A stretch of DNA of 27,849 bases, taken from the NCBI GenBank assembly GCA_019116915.1, contig DXAS01000004.1, positions 1-27,849 of the forward strand. Reading direction: 5' to 3'. Of the stretch, positions 15,466 to 23,033 are shown in pieces. The notes beneath the pieces were generated by a model. That model was not told where the DNA came from. It saw nothing but the letters and a program-made list of their open reading frames with translations, and did not search any database. Within the stretch, counting starts at the first letter, position 1. Every line of letters begins with the position of its first letter. Source of the DNA: Flavonifractor avicola (GTDB lineage Bacteria; Bacillota; Clostridia; Oscillospirales; Oscillospiraceae). The position numbers and the translations under genes were made by a program.

Positions 15466-15484
15466 GACCATGCCCCCTCGTTTA

Positions 15485-15808
15485 TTATGCTTTCCGCTTT
15501 TTATCCGATACCAGAATGATCTTGTCTTTCTTATCCTTTTTGTGGGTCGGACGATACAGAACAAATTTTGTTCCGATCACCTGCACCACGTCACTGCGGG
15601 TAGCAGCAGCCAGTTCCTCCGCCGCCTCCCGGCTGGTGAGCATACAGTTCTCCAGGACCTTGCCCTTGATGAGCTCCCGGGCCTCCAGGGCATCATCGGC
15701 CTGCTTCACCAGGTTTTCTCCGATGCCGTCCTTGCCTACATGGAGGATGGTGTCGATGTTGTTTGCCAGGCCCCGCAGCTGGGCCCGCTGTTTACTGGTC
15801 AGTTCCAT
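15485..15808 (-). CDS. yhbY: Ribosome assembly RNA-binding protein YhbY (CRM domain)
   Basis: This 107-residue single CRM-domain protein associates with pre-50S particles. It contains LTSKQRAQLRGLANNIDTIL, the GKDGIGENLV loop (GxxG type), LEARELIKGKVL and VVQVIGTKFVLYRP. A Lys-rich tail (KKDKKDKIILVSDKKRKA) probably adds RNA affinity. Its start overlaps the end of rdgB by 17 bases, implying coupled translation. nadD/yqeK follows 19 bases later, the conserved Firmicutes order. Confidence 0.93.
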   Translation of the reverse strand: MELTSKQRAQLRGLANNIDTILHVGKDGIGENLVKQADDALEARELIKGKVLENCMLTSREAAEELAAATRSDVVQVIGTKFVLYRPTHKKDKKDKIILVSDKKRKA

Positions 15809-16391
15809 TCAGATAGTTCTCCAATTCTGTTTTAAATTTGTTCAGCGCATTTCCCCGATGGGAAATGGCGTTCTTCTCCTCGGCAGTCAGTTCCGCAAAG
15901 GTCTTTTTCAGCCCCGGGATAAAGAACACCGGGTCGTAGCCGAAGCCACCCTCGCCCTTGGGGGCGTAGGCGATGGTGCCGGGGCACTCTCCTCTGGCCT
16001 CCACCTTGTCCCCGTTGGGGAAGCAACAGCAGATGCAGGAGACAAATTTGCCCCGCCGGTCCAGCTGGCCCCGCAGGTTCTCTAGCAGCAGCTTATACCG
16101 GCCTACGTCGTCCAGCTCGGGACCGCCGTAGCGGGCGGAGTATACGCCGGGGGCGCCGTTGAGGGCGTCCACACACAGACCGGAATCGTCGGCAATGGCA
16201 GGCAGACCGGAGGCCTCACATACCGCATGGGCCTTCAGATAGGCATTCTCCTCAAAGGTAGTGCCCGTCTCCTCCACGTCCACATCCACGCCCACTTCGG
16301 ACTCCAGCACCACGTCCACCCCCAGCTGGGAGAGGATGGCCTTCATTTCCACCAGCTTGTGGGCGTTCTTGCTGGCCAATACCATTTTCAT
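15792..16391 (-). CDS. rdgB: RdgB/HAM1 non-canonical purine NTP pyrophosphatase
   Basis: The enzyme hydrolyses dITP, ITP and XTP to monophosphates, keeping deaminated purines out of nucleic acids. The 199-residue protein shows the family pattern: VLASKNAHKLVEMKAIL at the N-terminus, TFEENAYLKAHAV, the catalytic region ADDSGLCVDALNGAPGVYSA, GGFGYDPVFF and SHRGNALNKF. It begins three bases after the rph stop, the common rph-rdgB pairing, and overlaps yhbY. Confidence 0.96.
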   Translation of the reverse strand: MKMVLASKNAHKLVEMKAILSQLGVDVVLESEVGVDVDVEETGTTFEENAYLKAHAVCEASGLPAIADDSGLCVDALNGAPGVYSARYGGPELDDVGRYKLLLENLRGQLDRRGKFVSCICCCFPNGDKVEARGECPGTIAYAPKGEGGFGYDPVFFIPGLKKTFAELTAEEKNAISHRGNALNKFKTELENYLNGTDQ

Positions 16392-16394
16392 GTC

Positions 16395-17096
16395 TCAGCC
16401 CTCCAGTACGTTTTTCTGGATGGTCTGGAGCTGGGCGATGCCCTTGGCACATAGGTCCACCAGAGCCCGCTGCTCCTCCACGGTAAAGGCCCGGCCCTCG
16501 CCGGTGCCCTGGATCTCCACCAGCTTGCCGTCCCCGGTCATGATACAGTTCAGGTCCACCTGAGCGGAGGAATCCTCCTCATAGCATAGGTCCAGCAGCA
16601 GCTGATCGTCCACAATGCCGGCAGACACCGCCGCCACCTGATCCACCAGAGCATCGGCAACCCCTACCTTCTTCAGGGCCAGGGCCAGGGCCACATAGCC
16701 GCCGGTGACGCTGGCAGTACGGGTGCCGCCGTCTCCCTGGAGCACATCGCAGTCGATGGTTACGGTGCGCTCACCCAACTTTTTCATATCCACGCAGGCC
16801 CGGAGGGACCGGCCTACCAGCCGCTGGATCTCCGCGGAGCGGGGAGACAGCTTCAGCTTGGCAATGTCCCGCTTGGAGCGCTCCCGGTTGGCCCGGGGCA
16901 GCATGGAGTACTCGGCGGTGACCCAGCCCTCCCCCTCGGGAACGTGGGGCGGGGTGCGCTCCTCCACGCTGGCGCAGCACAGCACCTGAGTGTTGCCGCA
17001 GCGGATGAGGCAGGAACCCTCAGCAAATTTGTTGAAGTTAGGAATGATCTCTACAGGCCGCAGCTGGTCCGCCGCCCGTCCGTCAATTCTGGCCAT
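16395..17096 (-). CDS. rph: Ribonuclease PH
   Basis: This phosphate-dependent 3'-5' exoribonuclease trims tRNA 3' ends. The protein is 233 residues, normal length, starting ARIDGRAADQLRPVEIIPNF. The core elements GEGWVTAEYSMLPRA, SKRDIAKLKLSPRSAEIQRL, IDCDVLQGDGGTRTASVTGG and VDLNCIMTGDGKLVEIQGTG include the phosphate-binding and catalytic residues. The ATG at 17096 is preferred because GGAGG lies 8 bases upstream; an in-frame ATG five codons earlier overlaps that site. Confidence 0.96.
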   Translation of the reverse strand: MARIDGRAADQLRPVEIIPNFNKFAEGSCLIRCGNTQVLCCASVEERTPPHVPEGEGWVTAEYSMLPRANRERSKRDIAKLKLSPRSAEIQRLVGRSLRACVDMKKLGERTVTIDCDVLQGDGGTRTASVTGGYVALALALKKVGVADALVDQVAAVSAGIVDDQLLLDLCYEEDSSAQVDLNCIMTGDGKLVEIQGTGEGRAFTVEEQRALVDLCAKGIAQLQTIQKNVLEG

Positions 17097-17110
17097 TGTT
17101 ATAACCTCCA

Positions 17111-18010
17111 TTAAATCAGCGCTTCCACAAAGGCCTCCGCTTCAAAGGGCATAAGGTCGTCGATACCCTCGCCCACGCCGATATACTTCACCGGCACCTG
17201 GAGCTCCTGGGCGATGGCAATGACGATGCCGCCCTTGGCGGAGCCGTCCAGCTTGGTGAGGACGATGCCGGTAATGCCGGCGGCCTCCTTGAACTGCTTG
17301 GCCTGGATCAGGCCGTTCTGACCGGTGGTGGCGTCCAGCACCAGCAGGGTCTCCCGGTCGCAGCCGGGCAGCTCCCGGTCCACCACCCGGGAGATCTTGT
17401 TCAGCTCATTCATCAGGTTCTGCTTGTTGTGCAGCCGCCCGGCGGTATCGATGAGGATCACATCGGTACCTCTGGCCTTGGCGGCGGTGAGGGCGTCAAA
17501 CACCACGGCGGCGGGATCAGCCCCCTCGTGCTGGCGGACGATCTCCACGCCGGAGCGCTGGCTCCAGATCTCCAGCTGATCCGCGGCGGCAGCCCGGAAG
17601 GTATCCGCGGCAGCCATCAGCACGCGCTTGCCCTCCCCCTTCATCTTGGCGGACAGCTTGCCGATGGTGGTGGTCTTACCCACGCCGTTCACACCGATGA
17701 ACAAAGCCACCGAGGGGGTGGTGGTGAGATGGAGCTCCGGCTCGCCCACCTGGAGCATCTCGGTAAGCACCCGCCGCAGGCAGGCACGAGCAGAGTCCAT
17801 ATCCTTGATTTTCTCCTCCTTCACCCGGCGGCGCAGGGTCTCCACCGCCTTCAGGGTGGTGTCCACGCCCATGTCGCCCAGGATCAGGGTTTCCTCCAAC
17901 TCGTCGTAGAAGTCGTCGTTGAGCTCACCGGCAAACAGCTGGTCGATGGAGTGGCCGATGTTCTCCTTAGTGCGGGTCAGACCCGCCTTGATCTTCGCAA
18001 AAAAGCCCAT
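17111..18010 (-). CDS. ftsY: Signal recognition particle receptor FtsY
   Basis: FtsY is the membrane-associated GTPase that docks SRP-ribosome complexes at the translocon. It is a compact 299-residue form: an N domain (about 1-95) and a G domain with GVNGVGKT (106-113), DTFRAAAADQL (136-146), DTAGR (188-192) and TKLDGSAKGG (252-261). The long acidic A domain of enterobacterial FtsY is absent, as in many Firmicutes. The gene follows smc after 41 bases with no terminator, and rph starts 14 bases after it. The ribosome-binding site (AAGGA) is about 12 bases from the ATG, longer than usual. Confidence 0.97.
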   Translation of the reverse strand: MGFFAKIKAGLTRTKENIGHSIDQLFAGELNDDFYDELEETLILGDMGVDTTLKAVETLRRRVKEEKIKDMDSARACLRRVLTEMLQVGEPELHLTTTPSVALFIGVNGVGKTTTIGKLSAKMKGEGKRVLMAAADTFRAAAADQLEIWSQRSGVEIVRQHEGADPAAVVFDALTAAKARGTDVILIDTAGRLHNKQNLMNELNKISRVVDRELPGCDRETLLVLDATTGQNGLIQAKQFKEAAGITGIVLTKLDGSAKGGIVIAIAQELQVPVKYIGVGEGIDDLMPFEAEAFVEALI

Positions 18011-18051
18011 ATTGATTTTGGTTCCTTTCGGTTGTTGATAAAGCTGCCGAC

Positions 18052-21000
18052 TTACTTGATATGCAGCTCTTTTTCCACATCATTGAGATTGATAGTCAAC
18101 ATCCGGCTGACGCCCTGCTCCTGCATGGTGACGCCGTAGAGCACATCCGCTTCCTCCATGGTACCGCGGCGGTGGGTGATGACGATAAACTGGGTCTTGT
18201 CCGCCATCTGGCGCATATAGTGAGCAAAGCGCACCACGTTGGCATCGTCCAGAGCGGCCTCGATCTCATCCATCACCACGAAGGGGGTGGGCCGCACTTT
18301 CAGAATGGCAAAGTAGAGGGCAATGGCCACGAAGGCCTTCTCGCCGCCTGACAGCAGGGAGAGCACCTTCAATGCCTTGCCCGGGGGCTGCACCCTGATC
18401 TCGATGCCGCAGTTCAGGATATCCTCCGGGTCCTCCAGTTCCAGGGTGGCTTTACCTCCTCCGAAGAGCTCGGTAAAGGTCTGCTGGAAGGACTCGTTGA
18501 GGATGGCAAACTGTTTGGCAAAGATGGCACGCATCTCCTCGGTGATATCGGCGATAATGCCCTCCAGCTCTTTCTTGGACTTCTGCACATCGTCCCGCTG
18601 GTCGGTGAGGTAGGTATAGCGCTCGTTGATGCGCTGAAACTCGTCGATGGCGTCCAGGTTGATGTTGCCCAAAGCAGAGATGGATTTTTTCAGCTCGCCC
18701 ACCCGGCGCTGGGCCTTGGGGACGCTCTCCAGCTCCACCCGCTGGGCCATGGCCGCCTGGTGGGACAGCTCGTAGGTCTCCCACAGCTTGTCCAACAGGT
18801 TCTTCTCCTCCATGGCTGCGGCAGCCTTCTTCTGCTCCAGCACCGACACCTCCCGCTCCAGGTTGAGCAGGGCGCTGTTCTTGTCCCGGGCGTCCTTGTC
18901 CGCCTGGTTGCGCTGGGCCTCCAGGGCCAGCTTCTCGTCGTTGATGCGGCTGATGGCGGCCTGACGATCCTGGTTCTCCTGTCGGATGGTCTGGAGCTGC
19001 CGCTCCTTCTCCGCGATCTCCTGCTCCAGGCCGGCGTTCTTCTCCTGGAACTGGGAGAGCATCTTCTCCCGCTCGGCCTTGTCGCCGGTCAGGTCCCGGC
19101 GCAGTTCCTCCAGTTCGGTCATGGACTTCCGGGCAGCCTGGGCCTCCGCCTCCAGGGCGGCCAGACGCATATTCAGTTCGGCAATGGCCTCGCCCAGAGC
19201 CGTGGCCTTCTCCTGGGCTTCACTCTGGCCTTTGGCCTTGCCCTCTGCCTCGGCCCGCAGGGCGGCGGCGGCTCCCTCCAGGGACTCCACCCGGGCACGG
19301 GCGGCACGGGTATCCGCCTCGATCTGGGCGGAACGGGCCTGGAGCTGTTCCAGCTCATTCTTCTGGTCGGCCCGCTGCTTCTTCAGATCGGCCAGCTGGG
19401 TATCCAGATGGTCTAAGCGCTCCTCCAGCTTGAGGATGTCGTCCTCGTGGCGGCGCTGCTGGGCTTGGGCAGTCTCCATTTCATAGGTGGCGGCGGTAGC
19501 CTCCCGCTTGGCCTCCTCCATGGCGTGGGCCGCGTCAGCCAGCTGCTGGGCCACGCCGGTGCGCTGCTGAGCCAGCCGCTCCAACTCGTTGGCCCGGCTC
19601 AGGATGCCCGCGCTGCGGGACGCCGAACCGCCGGTCATGGAGCCGCCGGGGTTGAGCACCTGGCCGTCCAGAGTGACGATTTTGAACCGGTAGTTGTATT
19701 TCCGGGCCATGGCGATGGCCTTGTCCATATCCTCCGCCACCACGGTGCGGCCCAGCAGGTTGGAAAAGATCTTCTCATACCGGGGGTCAAACTGGATGAG
19801 CTCGTTGCCCAGGCCTACAAAGCCGGGCTCCCTGCGCACGCCCTGGTCCCGGAAGTCGGAGGGCCGCATGGAGGTCAGGGGCAGGAAGGTGCTCCGGCCG
19901 CCGTCCCGGCGCTTCAGGTACTGGATGGCGGCTTTGCCGTCCTCCTCCCGCTCTACCACGATATGCTGCATGGCGCCCCCCAGGGCGATCTCGATGGCTA
20001 CCGTACAGGCGTCAGGCACATGGATGAGCCCGGCCACCGGGCCATGGATCCCCCGGAGCTGGCCCTTCTTGGCCTCCCCCATCACCAGCTTTACCGCTTT
20101 GGAGTAGCCTTCATACATCTTTTCCATCTCGGAAAGCATATGGATGCGGGAGTTCAGGGCGTTGTCCTCCATCTGGAGTTTGACATGGCGCTCCTCCGCC
20201 TCCCTGGCCTTCCGCTGCCGGGTCTCCAGCCGCAGGGCATAACCGCTGATGATGTTCTGTAAGCTGTTCCTGTCCTCTCTGGCCTGGTCCAACTCCTTGG
20301 CAGCCTGGCGGCGGGTCTCCTCCACCTCATGGAGCCGCTCCTCACCAGCGGCCAGCTCCTGACGCATGGCCTCGTCCCGGTCCAGCACCTCCTGGGCGGC
20401 GGCGGCCAGGGCGGAGATGAGGGCCTTGGCGTCGGCGGCGGAGGCATTCTCCACCGCCTCCTTCCGGCGCAGGTCCTCCAGCTCCTGGGCAATGGCCCCG
20501 GCGGAGCGGCTGGCGGAGGCAGCCTCATTCTGGCGGTCTGTCAACTGCTGACGCAGTCCGGCAGTCTGGCCTTCCAGCTCCTCCAACCGGGTCTTACGCT
20601 CCCCGATCTGGGCGGCAATGGAATCGGCCCGGCCCTCCTGCTGTTCCAGCTCCCGCTGGATGCGGTCCCGGTTCTCCAGGTTGTTCTGAATATTGGTCTT
20701 GAGAACGGCGATGGCATTTTCCAGGCTGTTGGCATCGGCCTCCCGCTGCATCATCTGGAAGCGGACGCCTTCGGTCTCCACGTCCTTGTCCCGCATCTGA
20801 GCGGAGAATGCCTCAGCGGCGGCGTACAGATCCTCCACCTGCTGCTGGACCTCCCCTTTCTGGCGGAGGGCATTCTCGTAGTCGGACAGGGTCTTGCGGG
20901 ACCCGGAGCGAGTTTTCTCCAGCTGGTCCAGCCACAGGGAAATCTCCAGCCCACGCAGCTCGTCCCGCAGGATGAGGAACTTCTTGGCCTTCTCGCTCTG

Positions 21001-21621
21001 CTGGCGGAGGGGCTCCACCTGGAGCTCCAGCTCATCGATCTTGTCGGTGATGCGCACCAGATTCTCCTGGGTGCGCTCCAGCTTGCGCTCGGCCTCCTCC
21101 TTCCGGTGGCGGAACCTGGAGATACCGGCGGCCTCCTCAAAAATCTCCCGGCGGTCGCCGCTCTTCACCGACAGGATCTCGTCGATACGGCCCTGACCGA
21201 TGATGGAATAGCCCTCCCGGCCCAGGCCGGTGTCCATGAACAGCTCGTTCACGTCCTTCAGGCGGACGGAACGGCGGTTGATATAGTACTCACTCTCGCC
21301 GGAGCGGTAGTACCGGCGGGTGACCATGACCTCGCTCTCCTCCAGCGGGAAGATATGGTCGGTATTGTCCAGCACCAGGGACACCTCGGCAAAGCCCTGC
21401 TGCTTGCGCAGGGCGGTACCGCCGAAGATCACATCCTCCATCTTACCGCCCCGGAGGGCCTTGGTGGACTGCTCCCCCATGACCCAGCGGATGGCGTCGG
21501 AGATATTCGATTTTCCGCTGCCGTTGGGACCAACGATAGCGGTGATGTCCTCCCCGAAGGAGAGAACCGTTTTATCCGGGAATGATTTGAATCCCTGGAT
21601 CTCCAGCGCTTTTAAATACAA
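18052..21621 (-). CDS. smc: Chromosome segregation ATPase SMC
   Basis: SMC dimers with ScpA and ScpB extrude DNA loops and organise the chromosome. The 1189-residue protein has a head with Walker A GPNGSGKSN (31-39), a long coiled coil, a hinge (about 500-670, including GIHGPVAGLI and LNPGGSMTGGS), a second coil, and the C-terminal head with LSGGEKAFVAIAL and Walker B FVVMDEIEAALDDAN. The likely start is a TTG at 21621 (YLKALEIQGFKSF follows) because GAGGT lies 6 bases upstream. The in-frame GTG at 21639 has no such site. It heads the smc-ftsY-rph operon from its own promoter. Confidence 0.97.
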   Translation of the reverse strand: MYLKALEIQGFKSFPDKTVLSFGEDITAIVGPNGSGKSNISDAIRWVMGEQSTKALRGGKMEDVIFGGTALRKQQGFAEVSLVLDNTDHIFPLEESEVMVTRRYYRSGESEYYINRRSVRLKDVNELFMDTGLGREGYSIIGQGRIDEILSVKSGDRREIFEEAAGISRFRHRKEEAERKLERTQENLVRITDKIDELELQVEPLRQQSEKAKKFLILRDELRGLEISLWLDQLEKTRSGSRKTLSDYENALRQKGEVQQQVEDLYAAAEAFSAQMRDKDVETEGVRFQMMQREADANSLENAIAVLKTNIQNNLENRDRIQRELEQQEGRADSIAAQIGERKTRLEELEGQTAGLRQQLTDRQNEAASASRSAGAIAQELEDLRRKEAVENASAADAKALISALAAAAQEVLDRDEAMRQELAAGEERLHEVEETRRQAAKELDQAREDRNSLQNIISGYALRLETRQRKAREAEERHVKLQMEDNALNSRIHMLSEMEKMYEGYSKAVKLVMGEAKKGQLRGIHGPVAGLIHVPDACTVAIEIALGGAMQHIVVEREEDGKAAIQYLKRRDGGRSTFLPLTSMRPSDFRDQGVRREPGFVGLGNELIQFDPRYEKIFSNLLGRTVVAEDMDKAIAMARKYNYRFKIVTLDGQVLNPGGSMTGGSASRSAGILSRANELERLAQQRTGVAQQLADAAHAMEEAKREATAATYEMETAQAQQRRHEDDILKLEERLDHLDTQLADLKKQRADQKNELEQLQARSAQIEADTRAARARVESLEGAAAALRAEAEGKAKGQSEAQEKATALGEAIAELNMRLAALEAEAQAARKSMTELEELRRDLTGDKAEREKMLSQFQEKNAGLEQEIAEKERQLQTIRQENQDRQAAISRINDEKLALEAQRNQADKDARDKNSALLNLEREVSVLEQKKAAAAMEEKNLLDKLWETYELSHQAAMAQRVELESVPKAQRRVGELKKSISALGNINLDAIDEFQRINERYTYLTDQRDDVQKSKKELEGIIADITEEMRAIFAKQFAILNESFQQTFTELFGGGKATLELEDPEDILNCGIEIRVQPPGKALKVLSLLSGGEKAFVAIALYFAILKVRPTPFVVMDEIEAALDDANVVRFAHYMRQMADKTQFIVITHRRGTMEEADVLYGVTMQEQGVSRMLTINLNDVEKELHIK

Positions 21622-21658
21622 GGCGGCACCTCGCAACACATATACTTCTGAATAAAGT

Positions 21659-21687
21659 ATTATATCAAGGAATGAAGGCTATTGCAA
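21659..21687 (-). promoter_or_regulatory. Promoter of the smc operon
   Basis: On the minus strand -35 TTGCAA (21682-21687), a 17-bp spacer and a perfect -10 TATAAT (21659-21664). It lies just after the rnc terminator, so the block from smc to rsfS is probably independent of acpP-rnc. Confidence 0.7.
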
Positions 21688-21711
21688 ATCCTTTTGCCCC
21701 CGAAACACATA

Positions 21712-21744
21712 AAACAGGACTGCGGATGATCCGCAGTCCTGTTT
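21712..21744. terminator. Terminator downstream of rnc and its duplicated tail
   Basis: A 14-bp stem (21712-21725 with 21731-21744, loop ATGAT) is followed on the minus strand by TTTTATGTGTTT and on the plus strand by TTTCTTT. It lies 17 bases after the second rnc tail, suggesting that tail once directly preceded the native terminator. Confidence 0.85.
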
Positions 21745-21761
21745 CTTTCCAGTTGATGCCC

Positions 21762-21810
21762 TCAGCCCTTCAGCTTCTCAATGGCAGCTTTGGCGGTATT
21801 CTGCTCCGCC
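21762..21810 (-). pseudogene. Detached second copy of the rnc 3' end
   Basis: These 49 bases repeat the last 15 codons plus stop of rnc (21970-22018), with six differences. The frame reads AEQNTAKAAIEKLKG then TGA, against AEQNAAKAAIEKLKG in the intact gene. Five differences are synonymous and one changes Ala to Thr. It is separated from rnc by a structured element and has no start codon, so it is not translated alone. It is probably the original end of rnc or an imported one. Confidence 0.85.
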
Positions 21811-21956
21811 CCCAAACCGCACGGCGGTTTGGGAACCCCATTTCATTCTATCTGTCCGGGTGAAGTGAATTCACCCGGCATCAAGGTTTTGCCTCCGGCA
21901 AAACGCTTGGCGCCGCAGAGCGGCGGCTCGCTTACGCTCGCAAAAGAGGCGGAGCA
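21802..21956 (-). mobile_element. Structured tail-duplicating element, copy 1 (after rnc)
   Basis: About 155 non-coding bases lie between the rnc stop codon and the second rnc tail. Four hairpins run on the plus strand: H1 CCCAAACCGC/GCGGTTTGGG (21811-21833), H2 CCGGGTGAA/TTCACCCGG with loop GTGAA (21856-21878), H3 GTTTTGCC/GGCAAAAC inside an outer GGCATCAAG/CTTGGCGCC stem (21877-21914), and H4 CGCCGC/GCGGCG (21911-21925). The ends are inverted repeats of the rnc sequence: TGCTCCGCC at 21802-21810 and the reverse complement within 21940-21956. No ORF or transposase is present. The second copy lies after trmFO. Confidence 0.8.
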
Positions 21957-21969
21957 CTCTGGCAATCAC

Positions 21970-22641
21970 TCAACCCTTCAGTTTCTCGATGGCGGCCTTG
22001 GCGGCATTCTGCTCCGCCTCTTTTTTGCTGCGGCCCTTGCCCTGGCCGATGGGGGTGCCGTTCAGGTCCACCTCCACCGAGAAGATCTTGGCGTGGTCGG
22101 GGCCCTCGGCGCCGATGAGCTGATAGCCCAGCACCTGGCCGCTCTCCCGCTGAACCAGCTCCTGCAGGGCGGTCTTGTAGTCCCGGCTGGCGCTCTTCTC
22201 CTCTTCCCGGTCCAGGATAAATTTCTGGATGATTTTTCTAGCGGAGCCGATGCCGCCGTCCAGGTAGACAGCGGCGATCACCGCCTCCACCGCATCAGCC
22301 ACGATGGAAGGCCGTTCTCTGCCGCCGCCGGCGTCCTCACCCTTGCCCAGTTTCAGGTAGGCTCCCAGGTTCAGCTGCTGGGCCACCTCCACCAGGCTGC
22401 CCTCGCACACCAGGGCCGCCCGGGTGCGGGTCAGATCCCCCTCGGGCAGATCGGGATGGGTGCGGAACAGGTAGTCCGCCGTCACCATACCCAGCACGGA
22501 GTCTCCCAGAAACTCCAGCCGCTCATTGCTCTGGCACCCTCTCGCCTTGTTCTCGTTGGCGTAGGAGCTGTGGGTCAGAGCGTTTTCCAACAGGGCCCGC
22601 TGGTTGAAGCGGTAACCCAGCTTTTCTTCCAAGGCTTCCAT
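21970..22641 (-). CDS. rnc: Ribonuclease III
   Basis: RNase III cleaves double-stranded RNA, including rRNA precursors. The 223-residue protein has an endonuclease domain with the signature ERLEFLGDS (40-48), metal ligands E43, D47, D116 and E119, and a C-terminal double-stranded RNA-binding domain (about 155-223) ending KKEAEQNAAKAAIEKLKG. It lies between acpP and smc, the standard Firmicutes place. GGGAGGGACGG precedes the ATG. The final 15 codons exist again 208 bases downstream, beyond a structured element. The copy joined to the gene completes a normal RNA-binding domain, so the enzyme should be functional. Confidence 0.96.
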   Translation of the reverse strand: MEALEEKLGYRFNQRALLENALTHSSYANENKARGCQSNERLEFLGDSVLGMVTADYLFRTHPDLPEGDLTRTRAALVCEGSLVEVAQQLNLGAYLKLGKGEDAGGGRERPSIVADAVEAVIAAVYLDGGIGSARKIIQKFILDREEEKSASRDYKTALQELVQRESGQVLGYQLIGAEGPDHAKIFSVEVDLNGTPIGQGKGRSKKEAEQNAAKAAIEKLKG

Positions 22642-22664
22642 GGCCGTCCCTCCCTTTCATGACA

Positions 22665-22689
22665 GGAGCCCCGCCGTCGGCGGGGCTCC
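22665..22689. terminator. GC-rich hairpin between acpP and rnc
   Basis: GGAGCCCCGCC pairs with GGCGGGGCTCC around loop GTC. There is no T-run on either side, so it is probably a weak attenuator or an mRNA-stabilising 3' hairpin for the abundant acpP message rather than a full stop. Confidence 0.55.
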
Positions 22690-22705
22690 CCAGTCTGATT
22701 CTGTG

Positions 22706-22939
22706 TCAGTCTTCCAGTTTGGACTTCAGATAGCGGACCAGGTCGGCCACAGTGGCAACGCCGGACAGGTCGTCCTCGTCCATATTCTCCAGGCCGAACT
22801 CCTCTTCCACCGCCATGGTCAGTTCCACGATGTCCAGAGAGTCGGCACCCAGGTCCTCGAAGGAGGTGTCCATGGTGATGCTGTCAGCTTCCACACCAAA
22901 CTGCTCGGACAGCAGACCGGCAATCTTCTCAAAAATCAT
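22706..22939 (-). CDS. acpP: Acyl carrier protein
   Basis: ACP carries growing fatty acyl chains on a phosphopantetheine arm. The 77-residue acidic protein has the attachment motif GADSLDIVEL with the modified Ser34. The start MIFEKIAGLLSEQFGV at 22939 is chosen because GGAG lies 9 bases upstream; an ATG two codons earlier is only 3 bases from it. It sits after plsX, whose product uses acyl-ACP, and before rnc. It has its own strong promoter with a palindrome over the -10. Confidence 0.96.
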   Translation of the reverse strand: MIFEKIAGLLSEQFGVEADSITMDTSFEDLGADSLDIVELTMAVEEEFGLENMDEDDLSGVATVADLVRYLKSKLED

Positions 22940-22985
22940 GTTCATCTACTCCTGTCGCATCCGTCGTCCGACGGCGTCTTTGCTT

Positions 22986-23007
22986 TTGCACTATGATAAT
23001 AGTGCAA
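22986..23007. promoter_or_regulatory. Palindromic operator over the acpP promoter
   Basis: TTGCACTAT (22986-22994) and ATAGTGCAA (22999-23007) form a perfect 9-bp inverted repeat around GATA. It covers the -10 and start site, the place for a repressor such as a fatty-acid-synthesis regulator. It does not clearly match the FapR or FabT consensus known to me. Confidence 0.55.
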
Positions 23008-23025
23008 GTTTCAATGACCTGTCAA
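22996..23025 (-). promoter_or_regulatory. Promoter of acpP-rnc
   Basis: On the minus strand a perfect -35 TTGACA (23020-23025), an 18-bp spacer and -10 TATTAT (22996-23001, 5/6), starting just after the plsX stop. It allows acpP to be transcribed more strongly than plsX. Confidence 0.75.
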
Positions 23026-23033
23026 TAGGTAAG

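Noticed and set aside
21802..21956. IS200/IS605-type or group II intron remnant
   Set aside because: Subterminal hairpins and a guide-like arm are suggestive, but no transposase, reverse transcriptase or recognisable domain V/VI is visible, so I do not assign it to either class.
21762..22028. Diversity-generating retroelement (template/variable repeat pair at a gene 3' end with hairpins)
   Set aside because: Differences are not adenine-specific and are nearly all synonymous, there is no reverse transcriptase in the window, and the targets are housekeeping enzymes.
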